A stretch of 64,000 nucleotides of DNA from Ensifer adhaerens (GTDB taxonomy: Bacteria; Pseudomonadota; Alphaproteobacteria; Rhizobiales; Rhizobiaceae), in the NCBI RefSeq assembly GCF_028993555.1, contig NZ_CP118611.1, positions 2,689,501-2,753,500 on the forward strand. The letters run 5' to 3'. This document shows positions 42,584 through 52,690 of the stretch, in pieces (the first letter of the stretch is position 1; the number at the start of each line of letters is the position of its first letter). The notes beneath the pieces are model-generated. The model ran no database searches, had not been told where the DNA came from, and saw nothing but the letters and a program-made list of their open reading frames with translations. Made by a program: the position numbers and the translations under genes.

Positions 42584-44986
42584 ATGAGAATTTTGCAGGG
42601 TCGCGGATCACGGCGCCGTTCTTTCGCACGGCTGGCACTTGCCAGCGTTTCTTTCATCGCTTGCGTGGGCGCGGTTCAGGCGCAAACAACGACGCCGGCA
42701 GCGATAACTGCGCCCAGAGCGATTTCCGTTCCAGCAGGATCTCTCGAGGCGGGCATTCTGAAGCTTGGTCAGCAAGCCGACCTGCGTCTGCTTTATCCAA
42801 GCGCGCTCACCAGCGGAAAGGTGACCGGCGGCGTCAAAGGCACGCTTGTGACCGAGGCGGCCGTTGCGCAACTGCTTGTCGGGACTGGGCTTCGCTACCG
42901 GGTCGTCGGTGCGAAGACCGTTCAGATCTTCGATCCGGCGGACGCGACGATCACCACAGGCGCTGTCGTCAAGGATGGCGCAACGCAGCTCGAAAAGATT
43001 ACCGCCACCGGTGAGCGGACCGGGGCCGAGGGCATCGTCGAGACCGACGGTTATGTCGCCAAGTCGGCGCGGATTGCCACCAAGACCGACACGCCTGTCA
43101 TGCAGACGCCGCAGTCGATGTCGGTGATCAGCCAGAAGCAGCTGCAGGACCTGAAGCCCCAGAACCTGATGGAAGCGCTGAACTACACGCCCGGCGCCCG
43201 CGTCGGCCAGTACGGCGCCGAGCCGCGCTTCGACGCCTTCAAGGTGCGCGGCATCGACCTGACGCTGACCGGCATCTTCCGCGACGGCCTCAGGCAGATA
43301 TCGAGCCCGAACGGCCTCTTCCGGCTGGAGCCCTACGGCGTCGAGGCAATTGCGACGCTGCGCGGTCCGGCCGCCTCGATCTATGGCGCCAGCAGCTCGG
43401 GCGGCATCGTCGATATCGTCTCGAAGCGGCCGACCAGCGATCCGCTGCGCGAAGTCGAAGTGCAATACGGCTCCTTCGGCCGCGTGCAGGGCGCGTTCGA
43501 TGTTTCCGGCCCGCTCGATGACGAGGGCACTATGCTTTACCGCATGACGGGTCTGGCGCGCGACGGGCGGACCGAGATCGAGGCGGTGAAGGATGACCGT
43601 CTGTTCGTCGCGCCCGCCTTCACCTGGCAGCCGGACGAGGGCACCAGGTTCACACTGCTTGGCGAATACATGGATTCGACCACCGGCGGCACCTGGGGCT
43701 ATCTCAATCGCCACGGGCCGGACGGCAAGTCGATCGGCGCGATCCCGACCTATGGTGGCGATGCCCGCTTCAACGACTTCACCCAGAAGCAGGCGCGCAT
43801 CGGCTACGAGCTCGAGCACGAGCTCTCAGACAGTGTCACGCTGTTTCACAAGCTGCGCTATTCCGACATCTCGACGCGGCAAGAGTGGGTGTTTGCCAAG
43901 TATCCGGGCCTGACCGTCGAGGACAACACCGGCGTTGCCAGCGACACCTACCTGAAGTTCGACTTCGACACGGGCGCAGCCGCTCACCAGCTGATCGCCG
44001 GCATCGACTACAGCTACATGAAATACACCTCGCAGCAGGGTAGTGGGCCGGATCTCTTCATCGACGATTTCACCTATGTGCCGAAGCTCACCTCCACCCA
44101 GAAGCAATCGCAAAGCGGCATCGGCATCTATCTCCAGGACCAGATCGAATATGAGGCCTGGCGCCTGACGGCCGGTCTGCGTCACGACTGGGTGGACAAC
44201 AAGTATTCGGTCGACGGCTCGCCGTTTGATCGCAACGACAGCGAAACGACGGCGCGCGGCGCGCTTGGCTACGTGCTGCCGAACGGCATGATGCCCTATG
44301 TCAGCTACGGCACGGCCTTCGTCTCCAATCCCGGCGTGATCATCAATCTCGGTGGGACGGACACCGCGGCCATGCCAACGCTCGGCAAGCAATGGGAAGC
44401 GGGCGTCAAGTACGAGATCCCCGGCCAGAACGCGACGATCACCGCTGCCGTCTTCAACATCGACCAGGAAAACGCCACGGTCTACGAGACGTCCTCGGGC
44501 CTGAACCTTCTGCGTCAGCTCGACCTCAAGTCGCGGGGTTTCGAACTCGAAGGTACGGCTTCGCTCGACAATGGCTGGAACTTCATCGCGTCCTATTCCT
44601 ACAACGACGTCGAAATCACCAAGCTGACATCGGAAACCCTCGGCAACCAGCTGAACTCCTCGCCCTACCACATGTTCTCGCTGTGGGCGGACTACGAGGT
44701 ACAGTCCGGCGTGCTTGAAGGGCTCGGTGTCGGCGCCGGCGTGCGCTATGTCGGCTCGAGCTTCGGCGACAACGTCCACACGCCTGTCCTCAACAACGAA
44801 GCGCGCACCTTCATCGACGCGTCGGTCCGCTATGATCTCGGTGCCGCCAATCCGGACTTCGAGGGCGTGCGGCTGCAGCTCAACGCGACCAACCTCTTCA
44901 ATGAGGTCGAGCAGCTTTGCACCACTGGCTTCTGCTACTTCGACGAAGGCCGCAAGGTCGTCGCCAGCGTGCGCTATCGCTTCTGA
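42584..44986 (+). CDS. TonB-dependent siderophore receptor with STN signalling domain
   Basis: 800 residues. A signal peptide (ends about residue 34) precedes a secretin/TonB N-terminal (STN) signalling domain ([29 protein letters not shown]). The plug domain ([35 protein letters not shown]) and a 22-strand barrel end in the aromatic C-terminal residue (ASVRYRF). The STN domain marks it as a transducer that signals to FecR. The FpvA/FhuE-like plug suggests a ferric siderophore ligand, identity unknown. I start at ATG 42584 after GGGGATTTCGG; the extension to 42485 has no signal peptide. It overlaps the next gene by TGATG. Confidence 0.94.
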   Translation: MRILQGRGSRRRSFARLALASVSFIACVGAVQAQTTTPAAITAPRAISVPAGSLEAGILKLGQQADLRLLYPSALTSGKVTGGVKGTLVTEAAVAQLLVGTGLRYRVVGAKTVQIFDPADATITTGAVVKDGATQLEKITATGERTGAEGIVETDGYVAKSARIATKTDTPVMQTPQSMSVISQKQLQDLKPQNLMEALNYTPGARVGQYGAEPRFDAFKVRGIDLTLTGIFRDGLRQISSPNGLFRLEPYGVEAIATLRGPAASIYGASSSGGIVDIVSKRPTSDPLREVEVQYGSFGRVQGAFDVSGPLDDEGTMLYRMTGLARDGRTEIEAVKDDRLFVAPAFTWQPDEGTRFTLLGEYMDSTTGGTWGYLNRHGPDGKSIGAIPTYGGDARFNDFTQKQARIGYELEHELSDSVTLFHKLRYSDISTRQEWVFAKYPGLTVEDNTGVASDTYLKFDFDTGAAAHQLIAGIDYSYMKYTSQQGSGPDLFIDDFTYVPKLTSTQKQSQSGIGIYLQDQIEYEAWRLTAGLRHDWVDNKYSVDGSPFDRNDSETTARGALGYVLPNGMMPYVSYGTAFVSNPGVIINLGGTDTAAMPTLGKQWEAGVKYEIPGQNATITAAVFNIDQENATVYETSSGLNLLRQLDLKSRGFELEGTASLDNGWNFIASYSYNDVEITKLTSETLGNQLNSSPYHMFSLWADYEVQSGVLEGLGVGAGVRYVGSSFGDNVHTPVLNNEARTFIDASVRYDLGAANPDFEGVRLQLNATNLFNEVEQLCTTGFCYFDEGRKVVASVRYRF

Positions 44987-46227
44987 TGCAGCCGGATAAG
45001 GCAGCTCAGCCAAGACCATCCCCGGCCGCGATCTTCTTCGCGGTCGGCGGGCTCTATGTGGCGCAGAGTGTGATCGGCGGGCTGACCATGCTTGGCCTGC
45101 CGGCGGTTCTGAGGACGCAAGGGCTGCCACTCGACCAGATCGGTCTCGTCTATTTGACGGTCCTGCCCTGGGCGTTGAAGTTCCTGTGGTCGCCGCAGGT
45201 CGAACGCTTCCGCCTGCCGGCGATTGGCCGCAATCGCTCGGCCGTGATCATCCTTGTCGGCGGCGCGCTTTCGGCCACGATGCTTGCTGTCCTTGGCCTG
45301 CTCGGGCCGGAACGGCTCGCTCCGGTGCTCGCCTGCCTGGTGTTCATTGCGCTTTTTACCTCGACGGTCGACATCGCCTGCGATGGTTTTGCGGTCGAGA
45401 CGCTGGCCGAGGAACATCACGGCTGGGGCAACGCCGCCCAGGTCGGCGGCTCCTATGTCGGCTCGGCGATCGGCGCCGGCCTGTTCCTCGTTCTTGTCGA
45501 CCGGCTCGGCTGGGCGCCAGCGGTCTGGATCATGGCGGCTGTCGTGCTGGCGCTGGGCGTTCCTTTCCTGCTCGGCCCGGGCGCGCGTCCAACGAGCGCA
45601 ACGCGCAGCCATGTGCCGTCACTCAAAGCCGCGCTGCGGCGGCCGGAGGTGCGCAAAGGTCTGCTGCTTGCGGCAATCTATGTCTCGGCGCAGAAATGGG
45701 GCCTCGCCATGCTCGGCCCCTTCCTGATCGACTACGGCTTCGATCTTGCTTCGGTCGGCGTCCTCAACGGCGTCGGCAGCATGCTCGTCGGCTTCGGCGG
45801 GGCACTGTTCGGTGGGCTGCTTGTGCGGCTGTGCGATGCCGGCGTCGTCCTCATCGGTGCGCTGCTCCTGCAGGTCGCGATGCTCGTCGCCTTCGCCTAT
45901 GTCGGCGCCGCCGGTGACGTCTCGCGGCCGTTGGTGATGACGCTTGCGGTCGCCAGCTCTTCCGGTGTGATGGCCATCGGCTTCGTCGCGCTCTACGCCC
46001 AGTTCATGGGGCTCGCCGATCCGCGCCAGGCAGGCGTCGATTTCACCCTGTTCCAGTGCATGGACAGCCTGGTCAGCATGGCCGGCGGTCTCGGCGCCGG
46101 CTGGATTGCCGAACGTTTCGGCTATCCGGCGTTCTTCCTCTGCGCAGCCGGCGTTTCAACGATGGCAGTGCCTATGCTGGCGCTTCTGTTGCGCCGGCAG
46201 CCGGCGCCGCGACCGACGTTCGCTTGA
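44986..46227 (+). CDS. RhtX/FptX-like siderophore MFS transporter
   Basis: 413 residues and 12 membrane segments. The start ATG 44986 overlaps the receptor stop codon, so it is translationally coupled. Sequence features ([73 protein letters not shown]) fit the AmpG/RhtX/FptX group, which carries rhizobactin 1021 or pyochelin complexes across the inner membrane without an ABC system. This explains the absence of an ABC transporter next to the receptor. Confidence 0.88.
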   Translation: MQPDKAAQPRPSPAAIFFAVGGLYVAQSVIGGLTMLGLPAVLRTQGLPLDQIGLVYLTVLPWALKFLWSPQVERFRLPAIGRNRSAVIILVGGALSATMLAVLGLLGPERLAPVLACLVFIALFTSTVDIACDGFAVETLAEEHHGWGNAAQVGGSYVGSAIGAGLFLVLVDRLGWAPAVWIMAAVVLALGVPFLLGPGARPTSATRSHVPSLKAALRRPEVRKGLLLAAIYVSAQKWGLAMLGPFLIDYGFDLASVGVLNGVGSMLVGFGGALFGGLLVRLCDAGVVLIGALLLQVAMLVAFAYVGAAGDVSRPLVMTLAVASSSGVMAIGFVALYAQFMGLADPRQAGVDFTLFQCMDSLVSMAGGLGAGWIAERFGYPAFFLCAAGVSTMAVPMLALLLRRQPAPRPTFA

Positions 46228-46232
46228 TCCTC

Positions 46233-46523
46233 TCAGTATTGGATCACGCGGACGTAGAGAATGGGCTTGCCGTCGCGGACAAGGGCGACGCCTTCGTTGC
46301 CATACAGAGGGCCTCTTCTTTTCGTGCGGCATAACCACAACGAATCCCCGGTGGTCATGGAGTCCAGCAGCGGCGCGAGTCGCGCGCGGGGATCCGGGAG
46401 ACGTTCAACGAAGTCGAGCGGGAATCTGCCGAACTCACCCACCTTCTCGATGAGCCATTCTCGAAACTTATCAGGGGTGGTTTCCTCTACCAATTCAAGG
46501 TCGCCCGGGTTGCGGTCCAGCAT
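46233..46523 (-). CDS. Hypothetical protein
   Basis: 96 residues starting MLDRNPGDLELVEETTPDKFREWLIEKVGEFGRFPLDFVERLPDPRARLAPLL; no signal or membrane segment and no family that I recognise. The start ATG 46523 lies 3 bases from the end of the GlxA-like gene on the same strand, so it could be co-transcribed with it. The end is 5 bases from the convergent MFS gene. The amino-acid make-up is normal for a real protein (balanced charges). Confidence 0.55.
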   Translation of the reverse strand: MLDRNPGDLELVEETTPDKFREWLIEKVGEFGRFPLDFVERLPDPRARLAPLLDSMTTGDSLWLCRTKRRGPLYGNEGVALVRDGKPILYVRVIQY

Positions 46524-46525
46524 GC

Positions 46526-47530
46526 TCAAATTACTGCACCTTCAATGGCTGTGCGGTCCGAAGCGACACTATCGCGTGACGTCCTGTTTCGGAACTGTCG
46601 ACGATAGCTTGCCGGCGATATCGAGAAGGCGCGAGTAAAATGCTGTCGGAGCGAGACGGTCGAGCCGAAGCCGGCCATTTCCGCTATATGATCGATGGAA
46701 CAGGAGCCGGTCTCGAGCAGACGCTGCGCGACCGCGAGCCGCTGTGCCAAAAGCCATTGGGTGAAGGTGGTTCCGATCTTCTTGCGGAAGTGCCGGGTGA
46801 AGCTGCGAAGGCTCATGCCGGCGTGATCGGCCAGCCTTTCGAGCGACAGCGGTTCGTCGAGATGTTCGATCGTCCAGGCGATGGTTGCTCCAAGCGGATC
46901 GCCACTGCCGGGGACGGGCAGGGGCGCCTCGATGTACTGCGCCTGATCGCCATGACGATGCGGCGCGACGACCAGCCTGCGGGCGATGCGGTTGGCGATC
47001 TCCGCGCCATGATCGGTACGCACCATGTGCAGGCAGCAGTCGATCGCCGCTGCCGTGCCGGCCGAAGTCAGGATGTCGCCCTCATCGATATAGAGCGCGT
47101 TCCGATTGAGTGCGACCTGAGGATAGGCGCGCTCGAATTCGTCGGCCCAGGCCCAGTGCGTCGAGGCGGAACGCCCGTCGAGCAGACCGGCTTCGGCCAG
47201 CACGAAAGTGCCAAGACATAGGCCGACGATACGAGCACTTCTCGCGTGGGCGGCGCGCAGCGCACTGGTCAGGGGTTCTGACGGCCGGGTGCGTGGATCG
47301 TCCCAGGCCGGCACGATGATCGTATCTGCCTGTGAGAGGCTGGAGAGATCGTGTTCCACGTCGATGCTGAAGCCGGACATGGTGCGGATAGGCCCGGCTT
47401 TCTCGCCGGCGATCAGCAGCCGGTAGCGCGGCACGCCGAGCTTCAAGAGGTCGTCGCCGAAAACGATGCAGGGCACGGAGAGGTGAAACGGGCTGATGCC
47501 CTCGAAGGCGACGATCGCGACAGTATGCAT
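46526..47530 (-). CDS. GlxA-like AraC-family regulator with DJ-1/PfpI domain
   Basis: 334 residues. The N-terminal DJ-1/PfpI-like domain (HTVAIVAFEGISPFHLSVPCIVFGDD, GLCLGTFVLAEAGLLDG with the conserved Cys) is followed by an AraC double helix-turn-helix (LADHAGMSLRSFTRHFRKKIGTTFTQWLLAQRLAVAQRLLETGSCSIDHIAEMAGFGSTVSLRQHFTRAF). It diverges from the isochorismatase-family gene, a common pairing, and most likely controls it. ATG 47530 is used; the frame to 47575 lacks support. Confidence 0.92.
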   Translation of the reverse strand: MHTVAIVAFEGISPFHLSVPCIVFGDDLLKLGVPRYRLLIAGEKAGPIRTMSGFSIDVEHDLSSLSQADTIIVPAWDDPRTRPSEPLTSALRAAHARSARIVGLCLGTFVLAEAGLLDGRSASTHWAWADEFERAYPQVALNRNALYIDEGDILTSAGTAAAIDCCLHMVRTDHGAEIANRIARRLVVAPHRHGDQAQYIEAPLPVPGSGDPLGATIAWTIEHLDEPLSLERLADHAGMSLRSFTRHFRKKIGTTFTQWLLAQRLAVAQRLLETGSCSIDHIAEMAGFGSTVSLRQHFTRAFSISPASYRRQFRNRTSRDSVASDRTAIEGAVI

Positions 47531-47654
47531 GACGGCTTGGACCCGGTGAAAGCGAATTTGGCCGGAACCTATCACATATTGTCGTTCAGGCCACTTTCGC
47601 GACAGGGGTGTTTTCGCGAATTTCGCAGGCGTCAGATTGCCAAAGGAACCTCGA

Positions 47655-48272
47655 ATGACACATCATCCGACCATCCGGACCATCGCCGGTGCGACCGCTC
47701 CCGCAAGCCTCAACCCCGGGAAGACGGCGCTGCTGGCGATCGATTTCCAGAACGAGTATTTTAACGGCCGCATGCCGATCCCCGACGGGGAGAAAGCGCT
47801 TGCCAATGCAAAGCGGCTGATCGAACGCTCCGACACGGAGGGCATGAAGGTCTACCACGTCAAGCATGTGACGCCGGCAGGCAGCCCCGTCTTTGCCGAG
47901 GACAGCGCGACATCCGCATTCCATCCGGACATCCAGCCATCAGACAGCCACACCGTGGTTCGCAAGTCATCCGTGAGCGTGTTTGCCAGCACCGATCTCG
48001 CAGAACAACTCAAGAAGGCCGGGGTCGATACGCTCGTCATCACCGGGCTGATGACCCATGCCTGCGTCGCCGGTGCCGCGCGCGACGCAGTGCCGCTCGG
48101 CTTCAACGTCATCGTTGTTGCCGATGCCTGCGCGACGCGCGATCTTGATACGGGTGATGGCGGCGTCGTTCCGCATGCGATACTGCATCGTGCGTCGCTC
48201 GCGACCATCGACGATACCTTCGGCGATATCCTGACGACCGATCAGGTGCTGGAACTCGCACGCCGGCGTTGA
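47655..48272 (+). CDS. Isochorismatase-family cysteine hydrolase
   Basis: 205 residues. The Asp-Lys-Cys triad is visible in LLAIDFQNEYF, the Lys in VVRKSSVSVF, and ITGLMTHACVAGAARDA. Family members hydrolyse amides such as nicotinamide or ureidoacrylate, or isochorismate; the substrate cannot be decided here. AAAGGA precedes ATG 47655. It diverges from the GlxA-like regulator, sharing a 124-bp gap. Confidence 0.92.
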   Translation: MTHHPTIRTIAGATAPASLNPGKTALLAIDFQNEYFNGRMPIPDGEKALANAKRLIERSDTEGMKVYHVKHVTPAGSPVFAEDSATSAFHPDIQPSDSHTVVRKSSVSVFASTDLAEQLKKAGVDTLVITGLMTHACVAGAARDAVPLGFNVIVVADACATRDLDTGDGGVVPHAILHRASLATIDDTFGDILTTDQVLELARRR

Positions 48273-48339
48273 CCCGAACCTGCTGTCGGCTCGGCCCCAA
48301 TGAAGACCGAATGGCGGCTGGCGCTGTGCCGCCGTCACG

Positions 48340-49377
48340 CTAGGCCGAACCGCGCAACATGATCTCGGCGCTCAAGAGAATGCGCTCGTCCTCGGGGAAG
48401 GCGCCGCCGTCGTCGGTGGTTTCCCCGAGCTTGAACAGCAAGAGTTCGATCGCAAGTCGGCCGATCTCGTTGTAGTTCTGCGCCACCGTCGTCAGCGGCG
48501 GGCAGGTGTAACGCGACAGCGGGTGATCATCATGGCCGGCGACGCGCAGATCCGCGTCGGCATCGCGGCCGACCTTGAGGCCGGACTGGAAGGCGGCGGC
48601 GATGACGCCGAAGGCGACGCGGTCGTTGGCACAGAGTACTGTCTGCGTCGGAAAGCCGCCGGCGCTAAGGATGCGCAGGGTCTCGTCGAAGCCGAATTTC
48701 TCGAAGTCCCAGGAACCGTTCGGCGTGGTCGTAACCAGCGCCGGCTCCATCTTCAGTTGCTGCATCGCCTCCAGATAGGCGTCACGCCTTGCCATGGCGT
48801 TGTTGTTGACCGGCGGCATGCCGAGATAGCAGGGCGGGCTTCCCGAGCGGCAAAGATAATCGACCATCAGCCGGAAACTCTGGCGGTTGTCGGTGCCGAC
48901 GAAGGAGGAGCTGTCGTCGAGTGGCGAGTCCACATAGATCAGCGGAATGCTCTCGCCGAGCGCCGTCAGGGTCTTGTGGTGCGACTGCACGCCAAGGGGC
49001 GCGATGATGGCGCCGGCGACGTTCATCGACTTGAAGGTCTCGATCGCCCGCTCTTCCATTTCCGGCCGTCCGTCTGAGGAGAGCACGAAGGCAAGGAAGC
49101 CGGCCTGGTTGGCGATGTGCTCGATCCGGCGCGTCAGCGCCATGTAGAAGGGGTCGGTCGAGTTCGGGACGATAACGCCGAGGATATTGGTGCGGCGGCG
49201 GTTCAAGTTGACGGCGAAGATGTTCGGGCGAAAGCCCGATTGCTTGATCGCCGCCTCGATGGCATCCCGCGTCTTCTTTCGAACCGAACTCGGATCATTG
49301 AAGTATTTGGAGACCGTGGGCCGCGACAAGCCGACGAACTCCGAAAAATCCTCCATCGTCTTGATCTGTCTGTCCAC
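48340..49377 (-). CDS. LacI-family transcriptional repressor
   Basis: 345 residues. Helix-turn-helix TMEDFSEFVGLSRPTVSKYFNDPSSVRKKTRDAIEAAIKQSGFRPN is followed by a periplasmic-binding-protein-like ligand domain (ILGVIVPNSTDPFYMALTRRIEHIANQAG). It lies immediately downstream of the sugar ABC operon on the same strand and is the obvious regulator. The inverted repeat before the binding-protein gene (55427-55465) is a possible operator. The effector is probably the transported sugar or its phosphate. Confidence 0.93.
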   Translation of the reverse strand: MDRQIKTMEDFSEFVGLSRPTVSKYFNDPSSVRKKTRDAIEAAIKQSGFRPNIFAVNLNRRRTNILGVIVPNSTDPFYMALTRRIEHIANQAGFLAFVLSSDGRPEMEERAIETFKSMNVAGAIIAPLGVQSHHKTLTALGESIPLIYVDSPLDDSSSFVGTDNRQSFRLMVDYLCRSGSPPCYLGMPPVNNNAMARRDAYLEAMQQLKMEPALVTTTPNGSWDFEKFGFDETLRILSAGGFPTQTVLCANDRVAFGVIAAAFQSGLKVGRDADADLRVAGHDDHPLSRYTCPPLTTVAQNYNEIGRLAIELLLFKLGETTDDGGAFPEDERILLSAEIMLRGSA

Positions 49378-49477
49378 GGTCGCTGTACCCCATATTGTTT
49401 TGATTTCGTTTATAGGTTCATTTCGAGGGGATAGGCAGTACCGGCTCTGAAATATTCACGGAATGCACCGCCAACCG

Positions 49478-50758
49478 TTAAGCACGGCAGGCCATGAAAT
49501 AGTCCTCGAGAACCCTGTCGACGGCAGCAAGTGCCAGCGGTTTTGCTTGAGCGGCCACTTCACCGTCTCGCACGCGCTCGTAACTGCCGGGGAGATACTG
49601 GCTGATCAGTGTTTCCGGAATGGTGACGCCATCAAGCAGCGACAGCAGTTCTTCGACGGCGGCCGCGACCTTCGGATGCGGCCAGTAGTAGCGGATGCGA
49701 TCACTGTAGGAAAAATGCCGTTGCAGTCGCTGGGCTTCCGGCGAACCGTGGTAATACTTGCCCCAGTTCGCAGGCTCCTCACGCATCACCGTTTCCGTCA
49801 CGGCTGCCAGCGTCTGCTTGCGCGCCTCGGGGAAGAGGAAGGTGGCGATCTGGTCGAGGCCGTAAAGCGCTTCGCGCAGCGCAAAGGTGAGACCGGGGCC
49901 GACCTTGAGAATGGCAAAGCCATCGGAGACGAGCTCGTTGAGCGCCTCCGGCGTCTGGTAATCGGTCGAATGCGCCTCGAAGACGATGCCGTCGAGCTGC
50001 TTCAGGCTGGCACTGAGCTTTGCGGCAGCTGCGCGGTCATAGGGGATGACGTTTTCATTGCCGAACTCGACGCCCGGCTGGACAACGGCGCCGACCACTC
50101 GGCTGAAGGCTTCGGTCGCGCCGGCCGCTTCGAAGGCCCGGCGATGGACGTCGACCGTCTCGATTGCCGCCGCGGGTGCCGTGACCTCCAGCGTGTCCAG
50201 TTCTTCCAGCGCACCGCCCGGAACCGGAACTTCTGTGCCGATGATGTAGACAGGAGCGATCCCGTTCGCACCGGAAATGGCGGCTTCGGCGGCGGCGGCC
50301 AGCCGAGCGGCGCGCTCAGCAGTCACCGCGTCAGGCAGCGCCACCGGCTCGCCGGCACAGCCCATGCTGGTGTCGAGGTGGAGCTTGGTAAAGCCGGCCT
50401 TCGCATAGGCTTCGATCATCGTCACGGCCTTGGCCATCGCTTCCGCGGCCGGCAGATGTTTCCACGGATTGGGGCCGAGATGGTCGCCGCCGAGGATGAT
50501 CTTCTCTTTGGGAAACGAGACGCGGTCGGCGATGTCGGCGACGAAGCGGGTGAAATCGGCGGGCGTCATGCCGGTATAGCCGCCGTCCTGGTTGACCTGG
50601 TTGCAGGTGGCTTCAATCAGCAGGGCGGCGTCTTCCTGAAGTGCGCGCAGCATGGCGGCCTCGATCACCAGCGGGTGGGCGGAGCAGACGGAGGGAATGC
50701 CGCGCGGACCAGGGCGTTCGCGCCAGTCGGCGATATCGATCAGAAGGTTCTGCTGCAT
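49478..50758 (-). CDS. KbaZ/GatZ-like protein, probable D-tagatose-6-phosphate 4-epimerase or aldolase subunit
   Basis: 426 residues of the COG4573 family: GIPSVCSAHPLVIEAAMLRALQEDAALLIEATCNQVNQDGGYTGMTPADF, IILGGDHLGPNPW, HLDTSMGCAGEP. E. coli GatZ/KbaZ are tagatose-bisphosphate aldolase partners. No GatY/KbaY catalytic subunit is encoded nearby. In Agrobacterium, related proteins were reported to epimerise D-tagatose-6-phosphate to fructose-6-phosphate, which fits the adjacent kinase better. ATG 50758 is used, and the kinase gene ends 5 bases upstream. Confidence 0.88.
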   Translation of the reverse strand: MQQNLLIDIADWRERPGPRGIPSVCSAHPLVIEAAMLRALQEDAALLIEATCNQVNQDGGYTGMTPADFTRFVADIADRVSFPKEKIILGGDHLGPNPWKHLPAAEAMAKAVTMIEAYAKAGFTKLHLDTSMGCAGEPVALPDAVTAERAARLAAAAEAAISGANGIAPVYIIGTEVPVPGGALEELDTLEVTAPAAAIETVDVHRRAFEAAGATEAFSRVVGAVVQPGVEFGNENVIPYDRAAAAKLSASLKQLDGIVFEAHSTDYQTPEALNELVSDGFAILKVGPGLTFALREALYGLDQIATFLFPEARKQTLAAVTETVMREEPANWGKYYHGSPEAQRLQRHFSYSDRIRYYWPHPKVAAAVEELLSLLDGVTIPETLISQYLPGSYERVRDGEVAAQAKPLALAAVDRVLEDYFMACRA

Positions 50759-50763
50759 GGCGG

Positions 50764-51705
50764 TCAGCCCTTTCGCGCGTTGATGAAGGTTTCGAGATCG
50801 GCGCGGGTCGAGGCGCCTTCCATCGGGCCGGAGATCATGACGGCACGGGCACCCGAGGCATTGGCAAATTTCAGGGCTTGAGCGGGCTTGGCGCCGTTCA
50901 GCCAGAATGTGACGAAGGTCGCGCCGAAGCAGTCGCCGGCGCCGGTCGGATCGACCTCCTCGACCTGGAAGCCCGGATGCGAGAACGTCGTTTCCCGATC
51001 GAAGTAGCTGGCGCCTTCGGCGCCGCGCTTGACGACGATCACCTTGATGCCGGTGGCAAGCAGTTCCGAGACAGCGTCTGCCTCGGTCTTCGCCTTGGTG
51101 AAGAGGAAGAGTTCCTGCCCGCTCGGCAGGAAGACGTCGGTCTTTGCGAGTACCGTTTGCAGCGCTTCGCGCATGCCGGGGCTGTCGAGGATTTCTGGCC
51201 TGAGGTTCGGATCGAAGGAAACCGTGCCGCCCGCCGCCTTGATGATTTCGATCGCCGCGACAATGCTCTCCACCACGCTTGGGGCGTAGAGCGATGAACC
51301 CATGACATGCAGGTGGCTGCAACTGCGCACCAATGCCCGTGCCGCCTCATCGAGCCGGATCATGCCGCAGGCGCTGTGGCGGATGTTGAAGACGAAAGCG
51401 CGGCTGCCGTCGGGACGGTAGCGCACGAAGGCGCTGCCGGTGGTGCCGAGTGGATCGACGGCGATACCGGAAACGTCCACGCCGTCAGCCTTGAGCCGAT
51501 CGAGGTTTACATGCCCGAAATCGTCGCCGCCGACGCGCGAGATGATCGCGGCTGCCTGGCCGAGCTTGCCGACCTGGTCGATGAAGATCGCCGGGGCGCC
51601 GGAGGGGTAGGGGCCGATCAGAGGCGTTGCCTGCCGGAAACCGTCGCCCTTTTCGGTGGCGATGATCTCCACGAGGATTTCGCCGATCGTTAGTATCTTG
51701 TGCAT
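50764..51705 (-). CDS. PfkB-family carbohydrate kinase
   Basis: 313 residues. PfkB signatures: the N-terminal ILTIGEILVEIIATE...GPYPSGAPAIFIDQVGKLG and the C-terminal DPTGAGDCFGATFVTFWLNG with the catalytic Asp. It phosphorylates a sugar from ATP. Operon context (ribose-type ABC transporter, KbaZ-like protein) makes a ketohexose such as D-tagatose the likely substrate, giving the 6-phosphate (inference). Confidence 0.9.
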   Translation of the reverse strand: MHKILTIGEILVEIIATEKGDGFRQATPLIGPYPSGAPAIFIDQVGKLGQAAAIISRVGGDDFGHVNLDRLKADGVDVSGIAVDPLGTTGSAFVRYRPDGSRAFVFNIRHSACGMIRLDEAARALVRSCSHLHVMGSSLYAPSVVESIVAAIEIIKAAGGTVSFDPNLRPEILDSPGMREALQTVLAKTDVFLPSGQELFLFTKAKTEADAVSELLATGIKVIVVKRGAEGASYFDRETTFSHPGFQVEEVDPTGAGDCFGATFVTFWLNGAKPAQALKFANASGARAVMISGPMEGASTRADLETFINARKG

Positions 51706-51727
51706 GGGGTTGTTTCTCTTCGGAAGA

Positions 51728-52690
51728 TCAGCGTTTTGCCTGCTTGGCGCGCACGTCGAGCCAGACGGCGATCAGGATCACCAGACCCTTGACGATGAGC
51801 TGGTAGAAGTAGGGGACGGACAGCATGTTCATGCCGTTGTTCATGACCCCGATGATGAGCGCGCCGATGAGCGTCCCGACCATGGTGCCGACACCGCCGG
51901 CAAGCGACGTGCCGCCGAGCACGGCCGCCGCGATCGCATCGAGTTCGTAGCTCATGCCGGCATTGGTCTGGGCGGAGAACAGGCGGGAGGACAAGAGCAC
52001 GCCACTGATCGCCGCCATCACGCCGGAGATCATGAAGATGGTGATCTTCAGCCGGTCGACCTTGATGCCGGAATAGACGGCCGCCTCGCGGTTGCCGCCG
52101 GTGAGGTAGGCGCGGCGGCCGAAGCTCGTCTTGCTCAGGAGGATGTGATTGACGAGAAACAGAACGGCGACCACCCAGATGATGATGGGCAGGCCGAGGA
52201 AGCTCTCCGTGCCGATCGCCGTCCAGGTCGAATTCTCGATCATCGCCGGCGCACCGTTCGTCGGCAGGCTGACCATGCCGCGGTAGATGCCCATGGTCGC
52301 CACCGTGACGATGAAGGAGGGCAAGAGCAGTTTCGCCGTCAGCACGCCGTTCAGCATGCCCATAAGCGCGCCGGCCAGAAGCGTGACGACCAGCGCCGGC
52401 GCGAAGCCGAGGCCGAAGGCGAAACATTGCGCCCCGACCATGCCGGCAACCGCGATGATCGAGCCGACCGAAAGGTCAATCTCGCCGAGCAGGATCACCC
52501 AGGTCATGCCGAAGGCGGCGATCGCCACCACGGCCACCTGCTGCAGGATGTTCATGAAGTTGACGACCGACATGAAGCGCGGGTTGAGAAAGGAGAAGAT
52601 GACGCAGAGCATCACCAGCGACAAAAGGATGCCGCCATATTGTTTCAGGGCGCGCAGGAAGGCGGCCTGGGTCTCGGATTGCTGTGTCAT
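51728..52690 (-). CDS. Ribose-type sugar ABC transporter permease
   Basis: 320 residues and about 8-10 membrane segments of the RbsC family: QVAVVAIAAFGMTWVILLGEIDLSVGSIIAVAGM, FIVTVATMGIYRGMV, and LDAIAAAVLGGTSLAGGVGTMVGTLIGALIIGVMNNGMNML. The start ATG 52690 overlaps the ATPase stop (ATGA). It forms the inner-membrane channel for the sugar bound by the operon's binding protein. Confidence 0.94.
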   Translation of the reverse strand: MTQQSETQAAFLRALKQYGGILLSLVMLCVIFSFLNPRFMSVVNFMNILQQVAVVAIAAFGMTWVILLGEIDLSVGSIIAVAGMVGAQCFAFGLGFAPALVVTLLAGALMGMLNGVLTAKLLLPSFIVTVATMGIYRGMVSLPTNGAPAMIENSTWTAIGTESFLGLPIIIWVVAVLFLVNHILLSKTSFGRRAYLTGGNREAAVYSGIKVDRLKITIFMISGVMAAISGVLLSSRLFSAQTNAGMSYELDAIAAAVLGGTSLAGGVGTMVGTLIGALIIGVMNNGMNMLSVPYFYQLIVKGLVILIAVWLDVRAKQAKR

